DNA of 33,054 bases. Source: an uncultured Eubacteriales bacterium (GTDB taxonomy: Bacteria > Bacillota > Clostridia > Oscillospirales > CAG-272). Positions within the stretch are counted from its first letter, which is position 1. Each line of letters begins with the position of its first letter. The position numbers were made by a program, and so were the translations under genes. This document shows positions 1-8,004 of the stretch, piece after piece. The stretch spans positions 1-33,054 of the forward strand of contig CATKFO010000061.1 of NCBI GenBank assembly GCA_949747515.1. Direction: 5' to 3'. Below the pieces are notes generated by a model. The model was not told where the DNA came from, did no database searches, and saw only the letters and a list, made by a program, of their open reading frames with translations.

Positions 1-641
1 ATATCAAGATAACCGTCGATATCGAGCCTTTCTCCGTTTATTTCAGTATATATTATGTTTTCCATGGAGACTACTTTGTTAGATCTTGTGGGATCGAGTT
101 CCGTAGAATGAACGGCCGTTACAATCGTGTCTTTCTGCATGTCGGTGTTAAACAGATTGTCGGCGCTAAATTCAAAAAACTCCCAGATTACTCCCACCGT
201 CATGGAGAAGCAAAACGCTACTATAGCTACGAAGACAGGAGACAGACTGAATTTAATCTTTGAATTGCGGTTAATGATATCCACAAGAGAAAAACCAAGC
301 GCGGCGCACAAAAATCCCCACGTAATATGAAGCATAGTGTCCCAATAAGGATATCTTATGTAATAAGCCCCAAGCTCTCCGAGTATTTCAGCGCAGAAAA
401 TGAATAGGAGAACTATTACTTCAAGCGTCTCGGGCAGTTTTATATGAAACGTTCGTTCGGCTAATGAAGGAACGGTAAACAGCAATATTGTCAGCAGACA
501 GATAAAAGCGCTGTCGTAGTTTCGAAGCAGAACCGATCTGATCAATATACCTATTATCAAAACGTTGAGCACAATGTTCAGAATAATAACGGCTTTGCTT
601 CGAGGAGCGATTTTCCGAGGCTTTCGCGTTTTGCAGTTCAT
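1..641 (-). CDS. Multi-pass membrane protein, 3' end outside window (YjdF/DUF2238-like)
   Basis: Reading from an ATG at 641, the frame stays open for 213 codons to the window edge, so the C-terminus is missing. After a basic N-terminus there are several hydrophobic segments, starting with VIILNIVLNVLIIGILI. A conserved-looking core contains YPYWDTMLHITWGF, then a further membrane segment ending in GVIWEFFEF, and a soluble part containing GERLDIDGYLDI. The WDxxLH...G and WE..E pattern resembles the YjdF/DUF2238 family of integral membrane proteins of unknown role; that assignment is from memory of the pattern and is tentative. An AAAGGA-like ribosome site overlaps the end of the lipid kinase gene 22 bases upstream, so the two are probably co-transcribed. 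Its function is not known. Confidence 0.7.
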   Translation of the reverse strand, partial: MNCKTRKPRKIAPRSKAVIILNIVLNVLIIGILIRSVLLRNYDSAFICLLTILLFTVPSLAERTFHIKLPETLEVIVLLFIFCAEILGELGAYYIRYPYWDTMLHITWGFLCAALGFSLVDIINRNSKIKFSLSPVFVAIVAFCFSMTVGVIWEFFEFSADNLFNTDMQKDTIVTAVHSTELDPTRSNKVVSMENIIYTEINGERLDIDGYLD

Positions 642-663
642 GTCGATTATTTCCTTTTTTATT

Positions 664-1590
664 TCAGTTGCTGCAAAGCAGGGAAGAGCTTACCGTGGAG
701 CGGGGAAGTATCATCGTAACTGCGCGGCTTATATTTCTTATAGAGACGCTTCCGTCCGTTTCAGCCCGTTCTCCGTCTAACGACCATACTATTGCGTTTT
801 CAGAGGTCACAGTTGCCGACGATAAGCTGTCAAGCTCGATGACGTCCGAGTTACTGTAGTTTTGCGACAGAATGGCGCTGATACAGCGGTTAAGATCCGC
901 TATATTTTTAGGGGACTTGACAAGAAGAAGCTCGTGACATCCGTCGTTCATGGTAACGATCCGTTCGTCGAGAGATATAAGTCCTCCTACGGAGGTAGTG
1001 TTTGAAATGGCTCCGAAAAGATAGCTGCCTTCATATACTCTGCCGGTATCGGTTTCAATTCTAAGCTTTTCCGAACGAATTGATGGAATATCGCATACGC
1101 CCTGAAGAACGTACGCTAAATGTCCGAGCGCGTTCTTTACATTTTGAGGCGTATTGTAGGAAGCGCTTGTAAAGGCTCCGAAGGAGGCGACGTAAGTAAA
1201 ATATTTATCGCCGAACAGTCCTACGTCAAGCTTCGTTTCTATTCCGTCGACTATATCCTGAGCCGCGTCTTTGGGCTTTTTTGATAAACCGAGCGTCGCT
1301 GCGAAATCGTTTGTGCTTCCGGAAGGGATATAGCCTATAGGCAAAGGTTTTTCCGAATCTATCACGCCCGACACGACCTCGTTGAGGGTTCCGTCTCCTC
1401 CGACACAAACGATAAGATCAAATTCTCCGGAACTATCGCGAGCAAGCTCCGTAGCATGACCCTGACGCTTTGTAATTTCAATGGTAACTCTGAAGTCTGA
1501 TTTACTCAATGTTTCAACAACGTCGAACATAGAGCCTTTCGCTTTCATTTTTCCGGCTTTTGGGTTAACTATCAACAATGTTTTTTTCAT
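664..1590 (-). CDS. Diacylglycerol kinase-like lipid kinase (YegS/DagK family)
   Basis: This 308-residue protein matches the YegS/BmrU/DgkB family in length and layout. It begins MKKTLLIVNPKAGK, the usual first strand with the NP-AGK loop, and carries the nucleotide-binding signature GGDGTLNEVVSG near residue 80, followed by LPIGYIPSGSTNDFA, the second family signature. Enzymes of this family phosphorylate diacylglycerol or related lipids at the inner membrane face, recycling diacylglycerol to phosphatidic acid. The exact lipid cannot be told from sequence. A GGAAGA ribosome site precedes the ATG. It lies 68 bases after the acyl-activating enzyme on the same strand, which fits a lipid-metabolism operon. 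Confidence 0.88.
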   Translation of the reverse strand: MKKTLLIVNPKAGKMKAKGSMFDVVETLSKSDFRVTIEITKRQGHATELARDSSGEFDLIVCVGGDGTLNEVVSGVIDSEKPLPIGYIPSGSTNDFAATLGLSKKPKDAAQDIVDGIETKLDVGLFGDKYFTYVASFGAFTSASYNTPQNVKNALGHLAYVLQGVCDIPSIRSEKLRIETDTGRVYEGSYLFGAISNTTSVGGLISLDERIVTMNDGCHELLLVKSPKNIADLNRCISAILSQNYSNSDVIELDSLSSATVTSENAIVWSLDGERAETDGSVSIRNISRAVTMILPRSTVSSSLLCSN

Positions 1591-1658
1591 AGATACTCTT
1601 CCGTTTGACCGTCTTTTTTATATCTGTAATGATTTTTAAGATATCATATATTGCTTCG

Positions 1659-3374
1659 TCAGCTTATAAGATATCTCTTTATTTTTTTAGCGCTTGTCTT
1701 TTCGAATTCGGAGCCGCGAACCTCAACCTTCATTACTCGCTTAAAGGTAGGCAACTTTCTATTAACAGAGGCTATGGACTGCTCGAGAGCTCTATGAACC
1801 GCGTCTTCGTCCGCTCCGTCCGGAAATGCGTCGTAGTTCGGATATACGATAGCGACCAGCTCTATTCTGGAGCCCTCCGCTTTCCTTCCAACGACCACGC
1901 ATTCGGAAATTTGTTCTATGTGGGTTAGATATTCCTCGATTTCCTCCGGGAATACGTTTTTACCGTTTTCAAGGACTATAACCGACTTTTTACGACCTGT
2001 AATAAAGAGATATCCGTCGTCGTCAAGATAACCGACGTCTCCTGTACGGAACGCCCCGTCTTCGGTAAATACTTCCTCGTTAGCCGCGGGATTATCGTAA
2101 TAGCCGAGCATAACGTTGTCTCCGCTTATAACGATTTCTCCTTCCGGATATCCGCTCTCTCCAATTCCGGAGGCGTCTATGCTGATTTCGCAGCATGGAA
2201 CGCTTTTTCCTACCGAACCGTATTTTCTCGCGTAGTAGGGGGTTACGGCGGCGAGGGGGGCGCATTCGGTTATTCCATAGCCTTCGTATACGGATATGCC
2301 GAAGTTTTCAAACGCTTCGATCATTAGCGGATCGAGAGCGGCTCCTCCGCATATTATTTTTTCGAGTCTTCCGCCGAACGCCGATAGCACCTCGGCGAAA
2401 AGCTTACGCCGTACGTCTAAGCCGACCGCGTTCATCGTGCCGGCGGCGACGATGCCGAGCTTTAGTTTGTTTTCTTTACCTGAGCTTCGAGCTTCCGCCC
2501 AAATTTTTTTATGCATTGTATAAAGGAACAGCGGGACCAGCACAAGTCCGGTCGGACGGAATAATTTAAAGTTTTTTATCGTGTGGCTGAGAGAATCGTT
2601 AATGCATATATGAGCGCCGTACACCATTTCTGCGAGAGTAACGGCCAGCTCGTATGTGTGGTGCATAGGGAGCACGGATACGACCGTATCGTCCGGATTG
2701 AAGTCTACGGTTTCGCAGGCGCAGGTTACTACTGAGAAAATATTTTTTTGAGAAAGCATTACGCATTTGCTGCTTCCCGTAGTACCCGACGTAAACAGAT
2801 ATTCCGCGAGCTCGCCGTTTCTATCGGACATATCCGGGAATTCGTAGTCTTCAACGTCTTGTCCGTCTTCAATTAATGATTCAACGGTCGCCGCGTAATC
2901 TGGAGCGCTTTCAGCGTCGAACGCGACGTACAATAGATTTTCGAGACCGTCGTTGAAGATTTCGCCGGAAGCCTTGACGAGAGACCGTGAAAAGCAGAAC
3001 GCGTCGGCGTTAACCCATTTTAGAAATCCGGCCGTCTCGGAAGGATTAAGCTCGCGATCCATCGGTATCGCCACTCCTCCTACGGCAAGAGCCGCCAGAT
3101 ACATGCAAAGCCATTCTGGAGAAGATTCGCCGGACACGGCTATTTTCTTTCCTGCGTACCCCATTTTTGTTAGAGCCGCGGCAACGGAGCGGATCATGTT
3201 GTAAAATTCAATATAGCTTATATCCGCAAGAGTTTTGTCGGTCCGATAATATGAAAATATAGTTTTTTCACCATGAGCTTTAAGCTCTCTGAGAAGATCG
3301 TTTATGCAATAAACCGGGTTGTAAATTCGTTTTGTTTTAGGCTTTTTATGCGTCTTAACTTTGACTTTTTTCAT
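1659..3374 (-). CDS. AMP-binding acyl-activating enzyme (long-chain fatty acid-CoA ligase-like)
   Basis: The 571-residue product belongs to the ANL adenylating superfamily. It shows the P-loop-like motif YLFTSGTTGSSKCVMLSQ near residue 190, the YEGYGITECAP motif, the hinge region AFRTGDVGYLDDDGYLFITG, and a C-terminal GRKKSVIVLENGKNVFPEE block. These enzymes form an acyl-adenylate from a carboxylate and ATP, then pass the acyl group to CoA or a carrier protein. The similarity to FadD/AAS-type enzymes and the neighbouring lipid kinase suggest fatty acids as substrate, but this is inference. The first 17 residues are strongly basic. The ATG is preceded by AAAGGA. It lies downstream of a MarR gene that may regulate it. 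Confidence 0.88.
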   Translation of the reverse strand: MKKVKVKTHKKPKTKRIYNPVYCINDLLRELKAHGEKTIFSYYRTDKTLADISYIEFYNMIRSVAAALTKMGYAGKKIAVSGESSPEWLCMYLAALAVGGVAIPMDRELNPSETAGFLKWVNADAFCFSRSLVKASGEIFNDGLENLLYVAFDAESAPDYAATVESLIEDGQDVEDYEFPDMSDRNGELAEYLFTSGTTGSSKCVMLSQKNIFSVVTCACETVDFNPDDTVVSVLPMHHTYELAVTLAEMVYGAHICINDSLSHTIKNFKLFRPTGLVLVPLFLYTMHKKIWAEARSSGKENKLKLGIVAAGTMNAVGLDVRRKLFAEVLSAFGGRLEKIICGGAALDPLMIEAFENFGISVYEGYGITECAPLAAVTPYYARKYGSVGKSVPCCEISIDASGIGESGYPEGEIVISGDNVMLGYYDNPAANEEVFTEDGAFRTGDVGYLDDDGYLFITGRKKSVIVLENGKNVFPEEIEEYLTHIEQISECVVVGRKAEGSRIELVAIVYPNYDAFPDGADEDAVHRALEQSIASVNRKLPTFKRVMKVEVRGSEFEKTSAKKIKRYLIS

Positions 3375-3496
3375 TGTTCTGTTCCTTTTCCCGTCGGCGC
3401 GGCTATCGACGATTACTTGACACAGGATTCCCCAATATACGGAGATTAAAAGCCGTATCCTGATGAAATATATTAAATACTATGTAAAATATTAAC

Positions 3497-3940
3497 TTAT
3501 AATACTTTTTCAGCTAATTTGAGCCTTTCGTATATATGCTCGAGTGTTTCGTAAAACGAATTCAGCGCGTTCTCTGGAATATCTCGCGAAACAAATTTTA
3601 CAACGTTGTCTACCGTAGCGTTTATTCTTTCCGCGGCGTCCTCGCCCATTTCCGTAAGGACGTATCTGCTTTTGTATATGCCTCGGCCTCTTACTTGAGA
3701 AATGCAGCCCTTTTTAGTCAGTTCGGACGTGATTCTCGAGACCAGAGCCTTGTCCACTTCGCATTCCGCAGACAGCTCGGATTTCGTAAGTCCGGCTGGG
3801 TTTTTATATATCGCCCTCAGACACATCATATGGACGGAGCTGAGGCCGAGTTTCGACATTTGCTGGGCTTTAATTCTCTGCATAGACTTTTGCGCTCCTG
3901 TTATAAGCGACGCAAAATTATCAAATCTTTTATTTTCCAT
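3497..3940 (-). CDS. MarR-family transcriptional regulator
   Basis: This 147-residue protein has the size and helix pattern of MarR dimers: an N-terminal helical part, then a winged helix with LTKSELSAECEVDKALVSRI as helix-turn-helix, then the wing around GRGIYKSRYVLT, and a C-terminal dimerisation helix. MarR proteins usually repress their own operon and release DNA on binding a small ligand. It is the first gene behind the promoter at 4013-4041, and an imperfect inverted repeat lies between that promoter and the start codon. The acyl-activating enzyme follows after 122 bases on the same strand, so control of lipid genes is a reasonable inference. The ligand is unknown. Confidence 0.85.
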   Translation of the reverse strand: MENKRFDNFASLITGAQKSMQRIKAQQMSKLGLSSVHMMCLRAIYKNPAGLTKSELSAECEVDKALVSRITSELTKKGCISQVRGRGIYKSRYVLTEMGEDAAERINATVDNVVKFVSRDIPENALNSFYETLEHIYERLKLAEKVL

Positions 3941-3976
3941 GATTTGAAAAATCCTTGCTGAAAAATATTTTATACG

Positions 3977-4002
3977 GTCGGGAAAAATTTATTCTTTCCG
4001 AC
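3977..4002. promoter_or_regulatory. Imperfect inverted repeat, candidate MarR operator
   Basis: GTCGGGAAA is answered by TTTCCGAC on the other arm, an 8-bp inverted repeat with one bulged base and an AT-rich centre. It sits just downstream of the -10 element of the minus-strand promoter at 4013-4041, roughly where transcription of the MarR gene would begin, a usual place for an autoregulatory operator. The role is inferred from position only. Confidence 0.4.
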
Positions 4003-4012
4003 GCTTCACATC

Positions 4013-4041
4013 ATCATATCATAAAATTGGTGACTTGTCAA
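4013..4041 (-). promoter_or_regulatory. Sigma-70 type promoter for the MarR-lipid operon
   Basis: On the minus strand TTGACA (4036-4041) and TATGAT (4013-4018) are separated by 17 bases. This is a near-consensus vegetative promoter about 75 bases upstream of the MarR start codon. Confidence 0.7.
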
Positions 4042-4126
4042 CGATTTTGAAATGAAACATAAAAATAGCGATAAAATACCGCGCGTAATTAGTATCGCGT
4101 CAAATAATCGGGCCTTTTGCCTGAAT

Positions 4127-4166
4127 AAAAAACGCGGCGCAAAGTATTCGAACGCTTTGAGCCGCG
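4127..4166 (-). terminator. Rho-independent terminator after the EEP-family gene
   Basis: CGCGGC-G-CAAAG pairs with CTTTG-A-GCCGCG, eleven base pairs with one internal G/A mismatch, around a 10-base loop. On the minus strand the stem is followed by six T residues (4132 down to 4127). It begins 7 bases after the stop of the 4173-4937 gene. Confidence 0.85.
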
Positions 4167-4172
4167 TAAAGT

Positions 4173-4937
4173 TTATATATTCATAATTACTTCTATCGGA
4201 TAATGATCTGAAAGCGCAAGCCCGTCCTTTTTGTCTTTCCAAAGACGCGCGCCGATCAAAGCTTTCGACGTTTCTCCATCCGTAAAAATATAGTCTATCT
4301 TTCTCGGATTTCCTTTATCGAAGTTATGGAACGTATCTCCGACGTCTTCCGTTAGGTCTTTGAGAGTCAGGCGTCCTTCTTTGCATAACTGTATAGCGGC
4401 GCCGTTAGGCTCTACGTTAAAGTCTCCAAGCAAAAATAACGGAGATTTATTTTTTCTCTTAGCTTTTTTGATTCTTCTCAGCGCTTCCGCAATGCCAAGA
4501 CGGCACGCTTCGTCGCTCTCGTGATCCAGATGCACGTTATATATTCTGAAAATTTGCCCGTCCTTTATTCTCCTGATCATTGAACACTGACATATTCTGG
4601 GACAGTCGCTCTGTTCCTTGAATCGGGAACCGGGGACGTCCGGAGCAGGAGACAGCCAAAATCTGTCGAGCGTTAGCAATTCAAATTCTCCTCTGCGGTA
4701 CGCGGTGGCGAGTCCTTCGCCTCCCATATCCGCTTCTCTTTGAGCGAATACTATATCATACTCTGGAAGTCCGTCCCTAAGGGCGGCGATATTTTTTTCA
4801 GTAGCCTCCTGAAAGGCGATGATATCCGGGGACGATTCGCGTATTTTTTGAAGTATTATAGACGCGCGGCGATCAAATCCGGTTCCGTCGGAAGTATGCC
4901 AAGCGCATAGGAGATTAAAGGTAACGATTTTTATCAT
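4173..4937 (-). CDS. Endonuclease/exonuclease/phosphatase (EEP) family protein
   Basis: The 254-residue product has the EEP (DNase I-like) fold signatures in order: VTFNLLCAW at the N-terminus, IIAFQEAT with the metal-binding glutamate near residue 42, IYNVHLDHESD, LLGDFNVEPNG with the Asp/Asn pair, KIDYIFTDG, and a C-terminal LSDHYPIEV with the catalytic Asp-His. The catalytic set appears complete. The family hydrolyses phosphodiesters in nucleic acids, sphingolipids or phosphoinositides, and the substrate cannot be read from the sequence. There is no signal peptide, so it is probably cytoplasmic. It has its own promoter and terminator and appears to be a single-gene unit. The ribosome site is GAAAGGA. 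Confidence 0.87.
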   Translation of the reverse strand: MIKIVTFNLLCAWHTSDGTGFDRRASIILQKIRESSPDIIAFQEATEKNIAALRDGLPEYDIVFAQREADMGGEGLATAYRRGEFELLTLDRFWLSPAPDVPGSRFKEQSDCPRICQCSMIRRIKDGQIFRIYNVHLDHESDEACRLGIAEALRRIKKAKRKNKSPLFLLGDFNVEPNGAAIQLCKEGRLTLKDLTEDVGDTFHNFDKGNPRKIDYIFTDGETSKALIGARLWKDKKDGLALSDHYPIEVIMNI

Positions 4938-4966
4938 TTGGGAAATCCTTTCTTTTGTCTGAATAG

Positions 4967-4995
4967 ATTATACTATTCGCAATAAATTATGTCAA
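4967..4995 (-). promoter_or_regulatory. Sigma-70 type promoter for the EEP-family gene
   Basis: On the minus strand TTGACA (4990-4995) and TATAAT (4967-4972), both perfect consensus hexamers, are separated by 17 bases and lie about 30 bases before the start codon. The stretch from 4996 to 5250, up to the rnpB promoter, shows no supportable gene. Confidence 0.8.
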
Positions 4996-5250
4996 GCTGT
5001 TTTGCTGAGCGCAAATCTTTCTTTTTTGTTAAAATATGCGGGGAAATTACGGCGCGTTCATTCAATAGGTATCGTACGGTTATCGTTTTAACATATCTTT
5101 TGGATCGCTTTGTTAACGAGGGCGAGACAATAGCGATAGTTTTTTGCTTTGCGCGTTTAAATTTAATAAGAATGGCGACGGAGAGACGGCGCATAAGTAT
5201 GACTTGAAATAAGCCGTTTGTTCTGAATAACGACCAAAAAAACTCCGGTG

Positions 5251-5279
5251 TTGACTTTTTTATACTTTTATAGTATAAT
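5251..5279 (+). promoter_or_regulatory. Promoter of rnpB
   Basis: TTGACT (5251-5256) and TATAAT (5274-5279) are separated by 17 bases. The predicted start of transcription, 6-7 bases downstream, coincides with the first pairing base of RNase P helix P1. Confidence 0.85.
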
Positions 5280-5284
5280 TTTTG

Positions 5285-5657
5285 CGAGCAGGCGGGGCTG
5301 CCGCGCTCTCATGGCCGAAAGGACTCTGAGTGAGGAAAGTCCGGGCTCCAAAGGGCAGGATAACGGATAACGTCCGCCGGAGGCGACTCCCGGGAAAGTG
5401 CAACAGAAATAGCCTACCTAAGCTCCTTCGGGAGCCGGTACAGATGGAAAGGCGAGGTAAAAGCTCACCGGCACGGCAGGCAACTGCGTGCAAATGTAAA
5501 CCCTATCCGGAGCAACACCGCAGGCAAAGGCAGCGTTGGCCCGACGCATTTTGCAGGTGGCTTCAGGCGCGCGGCGACGCGCGTCGCAGACAGATGGCAG
5601 TCGCGCGGTATTGTTTAATCAATTCCGCGTACAGAACCCGGCTTACAAGCCCGCTCG
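5285..5657 (+). ncRNA. rnpB: RNase P RNA, bacterial type A
   Basis: This is the catalytic RNA of ribonuclease P, which removes 5' leaders from tRNA precursors together with RnpA protein. The universally conserved blocks are present: GAGGAAAGTCCGGGCTCC near the 5' end, CCTATCCGGAGCAA in the specificity domain, GGTAAAAGCTCACCGG, and ACAGAACCCGGCTTAC near the 3' end. The closing helix P1 pairs CGAGCAGGC (5285-5293) with GCCCGCTCG (5649-5657) with a single A/C mismatch, which sets both ends. The layout with this conserved core is that of the ancestral type A form. It has its own promoter and terminator. Protein-like open frames inside it are chance. Confidence 0.97.
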
Positions 5658-5660
5658 TTT

Positions 5661-5706
5661 ATTAAGGCAGTACCGCGCGGTATTGCCTTAATAATTATTT
5701 TTTTAA
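5661..5706 (+). terminator. Rho-independent terminator of rnpB
   Basis: A stem of about 14 pairs is built from AAGGCAGTACC and GGTATTGCCTT (one G-U pair), extended by flanking ATT/AAT, around a GCGC loop. It is followed by a run of seven T residues at 5698-5704. Confidence 0.88.
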
Positions 5707-5774
5707 TACATAAAATATCTATTTATATTGCGGCCGCCCGCCAAGGGCGAGCGTTTATTTTTGCGGAGAATGAT

Positions 5775-6503
5775 ATGCCGAGATTTTTTGTGTCAGCGGA
5801 ATCTATTCACGACGGACGCGCGGAAATATACGGAGACGACGCGCGTCATATATCGCGCTCTCTAAGAATGAGGATTGGAGAACCGCTGACTATATGCGAC
5901 GGCGTCGGAACGGATTATAATTGCGTTATTGAAGAATCGTTTCCCGAGCGAGTCGTTTTAAAAATACGCGATTCATACGATAATTTTTCCGAACCTCCGT
6001 ATCGGGTTACGGTGTTTCAGGCTCTTGCGAGGGGTGACAAGATCGACACGGTCGTTCAAAAATCGGTGGAATTCGGCGCGGCTCGAATCGTTCCGTTTTC
6101 ATCTGAAAGATGCAACGTAAAACTGTCGCCGTCCGACGGACTAAAGAAAGCTGAGCGTTGGGGCCGCATCGCCGAGGAAGCCGCTAAGCAGAGCGGACGC
6201 GGAATTATTCCGTCGGTATCCGCTCCGATAAGCTTTGACGAGGCGATGCGCGCGGCGAATTTATGCGATCTGTCTCTTTTTTGTTGGGAGCGTTCGTCGA
6301 ATCCGCTTGGAAACGCCATAAGAGGAGCGTCCGCCGATACGATAGCGATTATAGTTGGACCCGAGGGCGGATTTTCAGAACAAGAGGCTGCGGCTGCGGA
6401 AAATTCGGGGATTGTTTCCGTTTCGCTCGGAAGCAGGATACTGCGTACTGAAAGCGCGGCGACTTTCGTTCTTGCATGCGTTTCATATGAAATGGAGCGA
6501 TAG
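5775..6503 (+). CDS. rsmE: 16S rRNA (uracil1498-N3)-methyltransferase RsmE
   Basis: The 242-residue product fits RsmE, which methylates U1498 of 16S rRNA in the decoding region using S-adenosylmethionine. It starts MPRFFV, has the DDARHISRSLRMRIGE segment of the N-terminal PUA-like domain, and carries the SPOUT knot motifs: QALARGDKIDTVVQKSVE, then RWGRIAEEAAKQSGR, then IIVGPEGGFSEQE, and a C-terminal LGSRILRTESAA. All family motifs are intact and the length is typical. The ATG follows GCGGAGAATGAT, a reasonable ribosome site. It lies downstream of rnpB on the same strand but beyond that gene's terminator. Confidence 0.95.
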   Translation: MPRFFVSAESIHDGRAEIYGDDARHISRSLRMRIGEPLTICDGVGTDYNCVIEESFPERVVLKIRDSYDNFSEPPYRVTVFQALARGDKIDTVVQKSVEFGAARIVPFSSERCNVKLSPSDGLKKAERWGRIAEEAAKQSGRGIIPSVSAPISFDEAMRAANLCDLSLFCWERSSNPLGNAIRGASADTIAIIVGPEGGFSEQEAAAAENSGIVSVSLGSRILRTESAATFVLACVSYEMER

Positions 6504-6526
6504 AAGGATCGACTTAAAGCAAATAT

Positions 6527-6582
6527 TAGGCTTTTTTATGTTTTTATCGCAAAAAAAACTCGCTTTTCTATAAAAAAACCTA
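6527..6582 (+). terminator. AT-rich inverted repeat after rsmE, possible weak terminator
   Basis: TAGGCTTTTTTAT (6527-6539) is nearly complementary to ATAAAAAAACCTA (6570-6582), with one C/A mismatch and a 30-base loop. It separates rsmE from the promoter of the next gene. The stem is AT-rich, so terminator function is uncertain. Confidence 0.35.
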
Positions 6583-6590
6583 TTTGCCTA

Positions 6591-6619
6591 TTGAAAAACA
6601 ACAAAAAATCATGTAAAAT
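6591..6619 (+). promoter_or_regulatory. Sigma-70 type promoter for the PucR/CdaR-like gene
   Basis: TTGAAA (6591-6596) and TAAAAT (6614-6619) are separated by 17 bases, about 50 bases upstream of the start codon at 6675. Confidence 0.6.
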
Positions 6620-6674
6620 ATAGTGTAGTATATACAATAGAAAAATATCTCTTCCGCAGTGAAAGGAGTATAGT

Positions 6675-7760
6675 ATGTCAAACCGTCTGTTTCAGGGAAT
6701 AATCCATCAAATGAGGGATTCGGTCGATCGCGTTATCGGCGTTATTGACGACAACGGCGTGATTATAGCGTGCAGCGAGCTTGTAAAGATCGGAGAAATG
6801 AGACAGGGAGTAAGAGAGGAGCTTGCATATACCTCGGACGCCGTGACATCCGGCGGATATACTTATCGTCCCATCGGAACTGGTTCAAAGTGGGAATACA
6901 TTGTTTTTGTAGAAGGAGAGGACAAGCTGTCGGAAAAGATGACCACGGTTCTTTCAGTAACTCTTTCAAGCATCAAAAACCTGTATGATGAAAAGTATGA
7001 CAAAAGTTCCTTTATTAAAAACATTATACTTGACAATATCCTCCCGAGCGACATTTATATAAAATCTAAAGAACTGCATTTCAATTCCGAGGAAGCGCGC
7101 GTCGTTATTCTTATGCGCTTTCTTACAAAGTCCGATATTTTACCGTTCGATATGGTGCAGAATCTCTTCCCGGATAAAAGCAAGGAATATGTTATCAGCG
7201 TAAGCGAGCAGGATATCGTGCTTGTAAAAGAAGTCAAGGGCGGAGCTGAAATTAAAGAGATTGAGAAAATAGCGAAGAATCTTGCGGATACTCTCAACTC
7301 TGAATTTTTCGCTAAGGTAGCGATAGGAATAGGAACTACCGTCGATAATATAAAAGATCTTGCCAGATCGTATAAGGAAGCTCAGGTAGCCCTTGAGGTC
7401 GGCAAGGTGTTCGATACTGAGAAAAATATAATAAGCTATGAAAACTTAGGCATAGGCAGACTTATATATCAGCTTCCGACGACGCTGTGCGAAATGTTTC
7501 TCCAGGAGGTGTTTAAAAACGGATCGCTTGATTCTCTCGACAGAGAAACTCTTATGACGATACAGTGTTTCTTTGAAAACAATCTTAACGTTTCCGAAAC
7601 CTCCCGTAAGCTGTTTGTACACAGAAATACGCTTGTGTACAGACTTGAGAAGATCCGAAAACTTACGGGACTCGACCTCCGTGAATTTGATCACGCCATA
7701 ACCTTTAAGGTTGCGCTGATGGTAAAGAAATATCTTACTGCAAAGCCTGTAAAATTCTAA
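6675..7760 (+). CDS. PucR/CdaR-type helix-turn-helix regulator
   Basis: The 361-residue protein has the architecture of CdaR/PucR regulators. The N-terminal 110 residues, with VDRVIGVIDDNGVIIACS, resemble a sensor domain of the diacid-recognition type. The middle part (about 140-260) resembles the GGDEF-like linker domain of this family, with YKEAQVALEVGK near its end. The C-terminal 60 residues are the HTH_30 domain, including NLNVSETSRKLFVHRNTLVY and RLEKIRKLTGLDL. It follows AAAGGAGTA as ribosome site and has its own promoter. It lies upstream of ftsEX on the same strand, and control of the division operon is possible but not shown. The ligand is unknown. Confidence 0.85.
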   Translation: MSNRLFQGIIHQMRDSVDRVIGVIDDNGVIIACSELVKIGEMRQGVREELAYTSDAVTSGGYTYRPIGTGSKWEYIVFVEGEDKLSEKMTTVLSVTLSSIKNLYDEKYDKSSFIKNIILDNILPSDIYIKSKELHFNSEEARVVILMRFLTKSDILPFDMVQNLFPDKSKEYVISVSEQDIVLVKEVKGGAEIKEIEKIAKNLADTLNSEFFAKVAIGIGTTVDNIKDLARSYKEAQVALEVGKVFDTEKNIISYENLGIGRLIYQLPTTLCEMFLQEVFKNGSLDSLDRETLMTIQCFFENNLNVSETSRKLFVHRNTLVYRLEKIRKLTGLDLREFDHAITFKVALMVKKYLTAKPVKF

Positions 7761-7802
7761 CGGCGCGAGACATACGGCGTAGGACTAATCAATATAAATT
7801 AG

Positions 7803-7808
7803 TATAAT
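7803..7808 (+). promoter_or_regulatory. Candidate -10 element before the ftsE leader
   Basis: TATAAT lies 3 bases before the first helix of the structured leader at 7811. A -35 at the usual distance (TAGGAC, 7780-7785) is poor. The flanking ACTAAT/ATTAGT inverted repeat (7784-7803 region) might be an operator or might substitute for a good -35. Confidence 0.45.
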
Positions 7809-7810
7809 CA

Positions 7811-7992
7811 GCAGGGATGGCAAACCTTACGGAGGCTGCGAGAAGCGGCTAATGCGGATGTTGCACTCCCTGCGATCTTTTGAGCGACGCATCTGTCGTT
7901 TGTCCGAATTTTTAGCTGTGACGAGCGGCGCTCGGCGATTACGCTTTCGGACTGGATACACCTTTTTGAGTGAGAAAGGCTGCGCTCCGCAG
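7811..7992 (+). ncRNA. Putative structured leader RNA of ftsE (novel riboswitch-like candidate)
   Basis: The stretch between the PucR-like gene and ftsE contains seven local helices in a row. GCAGGGA (7811-7817) pairs with TCCCTGC (7867-7873) and encloses GGCTGC/GCGGCT. Next come AGCGAC/GTCGTT (7883-7900), GTCCGAA (7902-7908) with TTCGGAC (7946-7952) enclosing CGAGC/GCTCG, then CCTTT/AAAGG (7961-7979), and CTGCG/CGCAG (7980-7992). The only Shine-Dalgarno-like sequence, GAAAGG at 7974-7979, lies inside the CCTTT hairpin, 25 bases before the ftsE ATG. I compared it by eye with 6S, SRP, tmRNA, c-di-GMP, ykkC, THF, TPP, FMN and ydaO motifs and recognised none. Function is inferred only. Confidence 0.45.
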
Positions 7993-8004
7993 ATTCCTAT
8001 ATTT

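Noticed and set aside
5330..5665. 111-residue open frame on the plus strand
   Set aside because: It lies within the RNase P RNA, whose conserved blocks and helix P1 are clear.
7811..7874. tRNA-like element (7-bp acceptor-like stem GCAGGGA/TCCCTGC) or c-di-GMP riboswitch (GGCAAACC)
   Set aside because: It is only 63 bases between stem ends, with no T-arm GTTCRA and no anticodon arm. The GGGACGCAAAGC block needed for a c-di-GMP-I riboswitch is absent.
7852..8004. Open frame that would extend FtsE by 51 residues
   Set aside because: The extension is arginine-rich, unlike any FtsE N-terminus, and overlaps the structured leader. FtsE proteins begin at the MIEFRNV position (8005).
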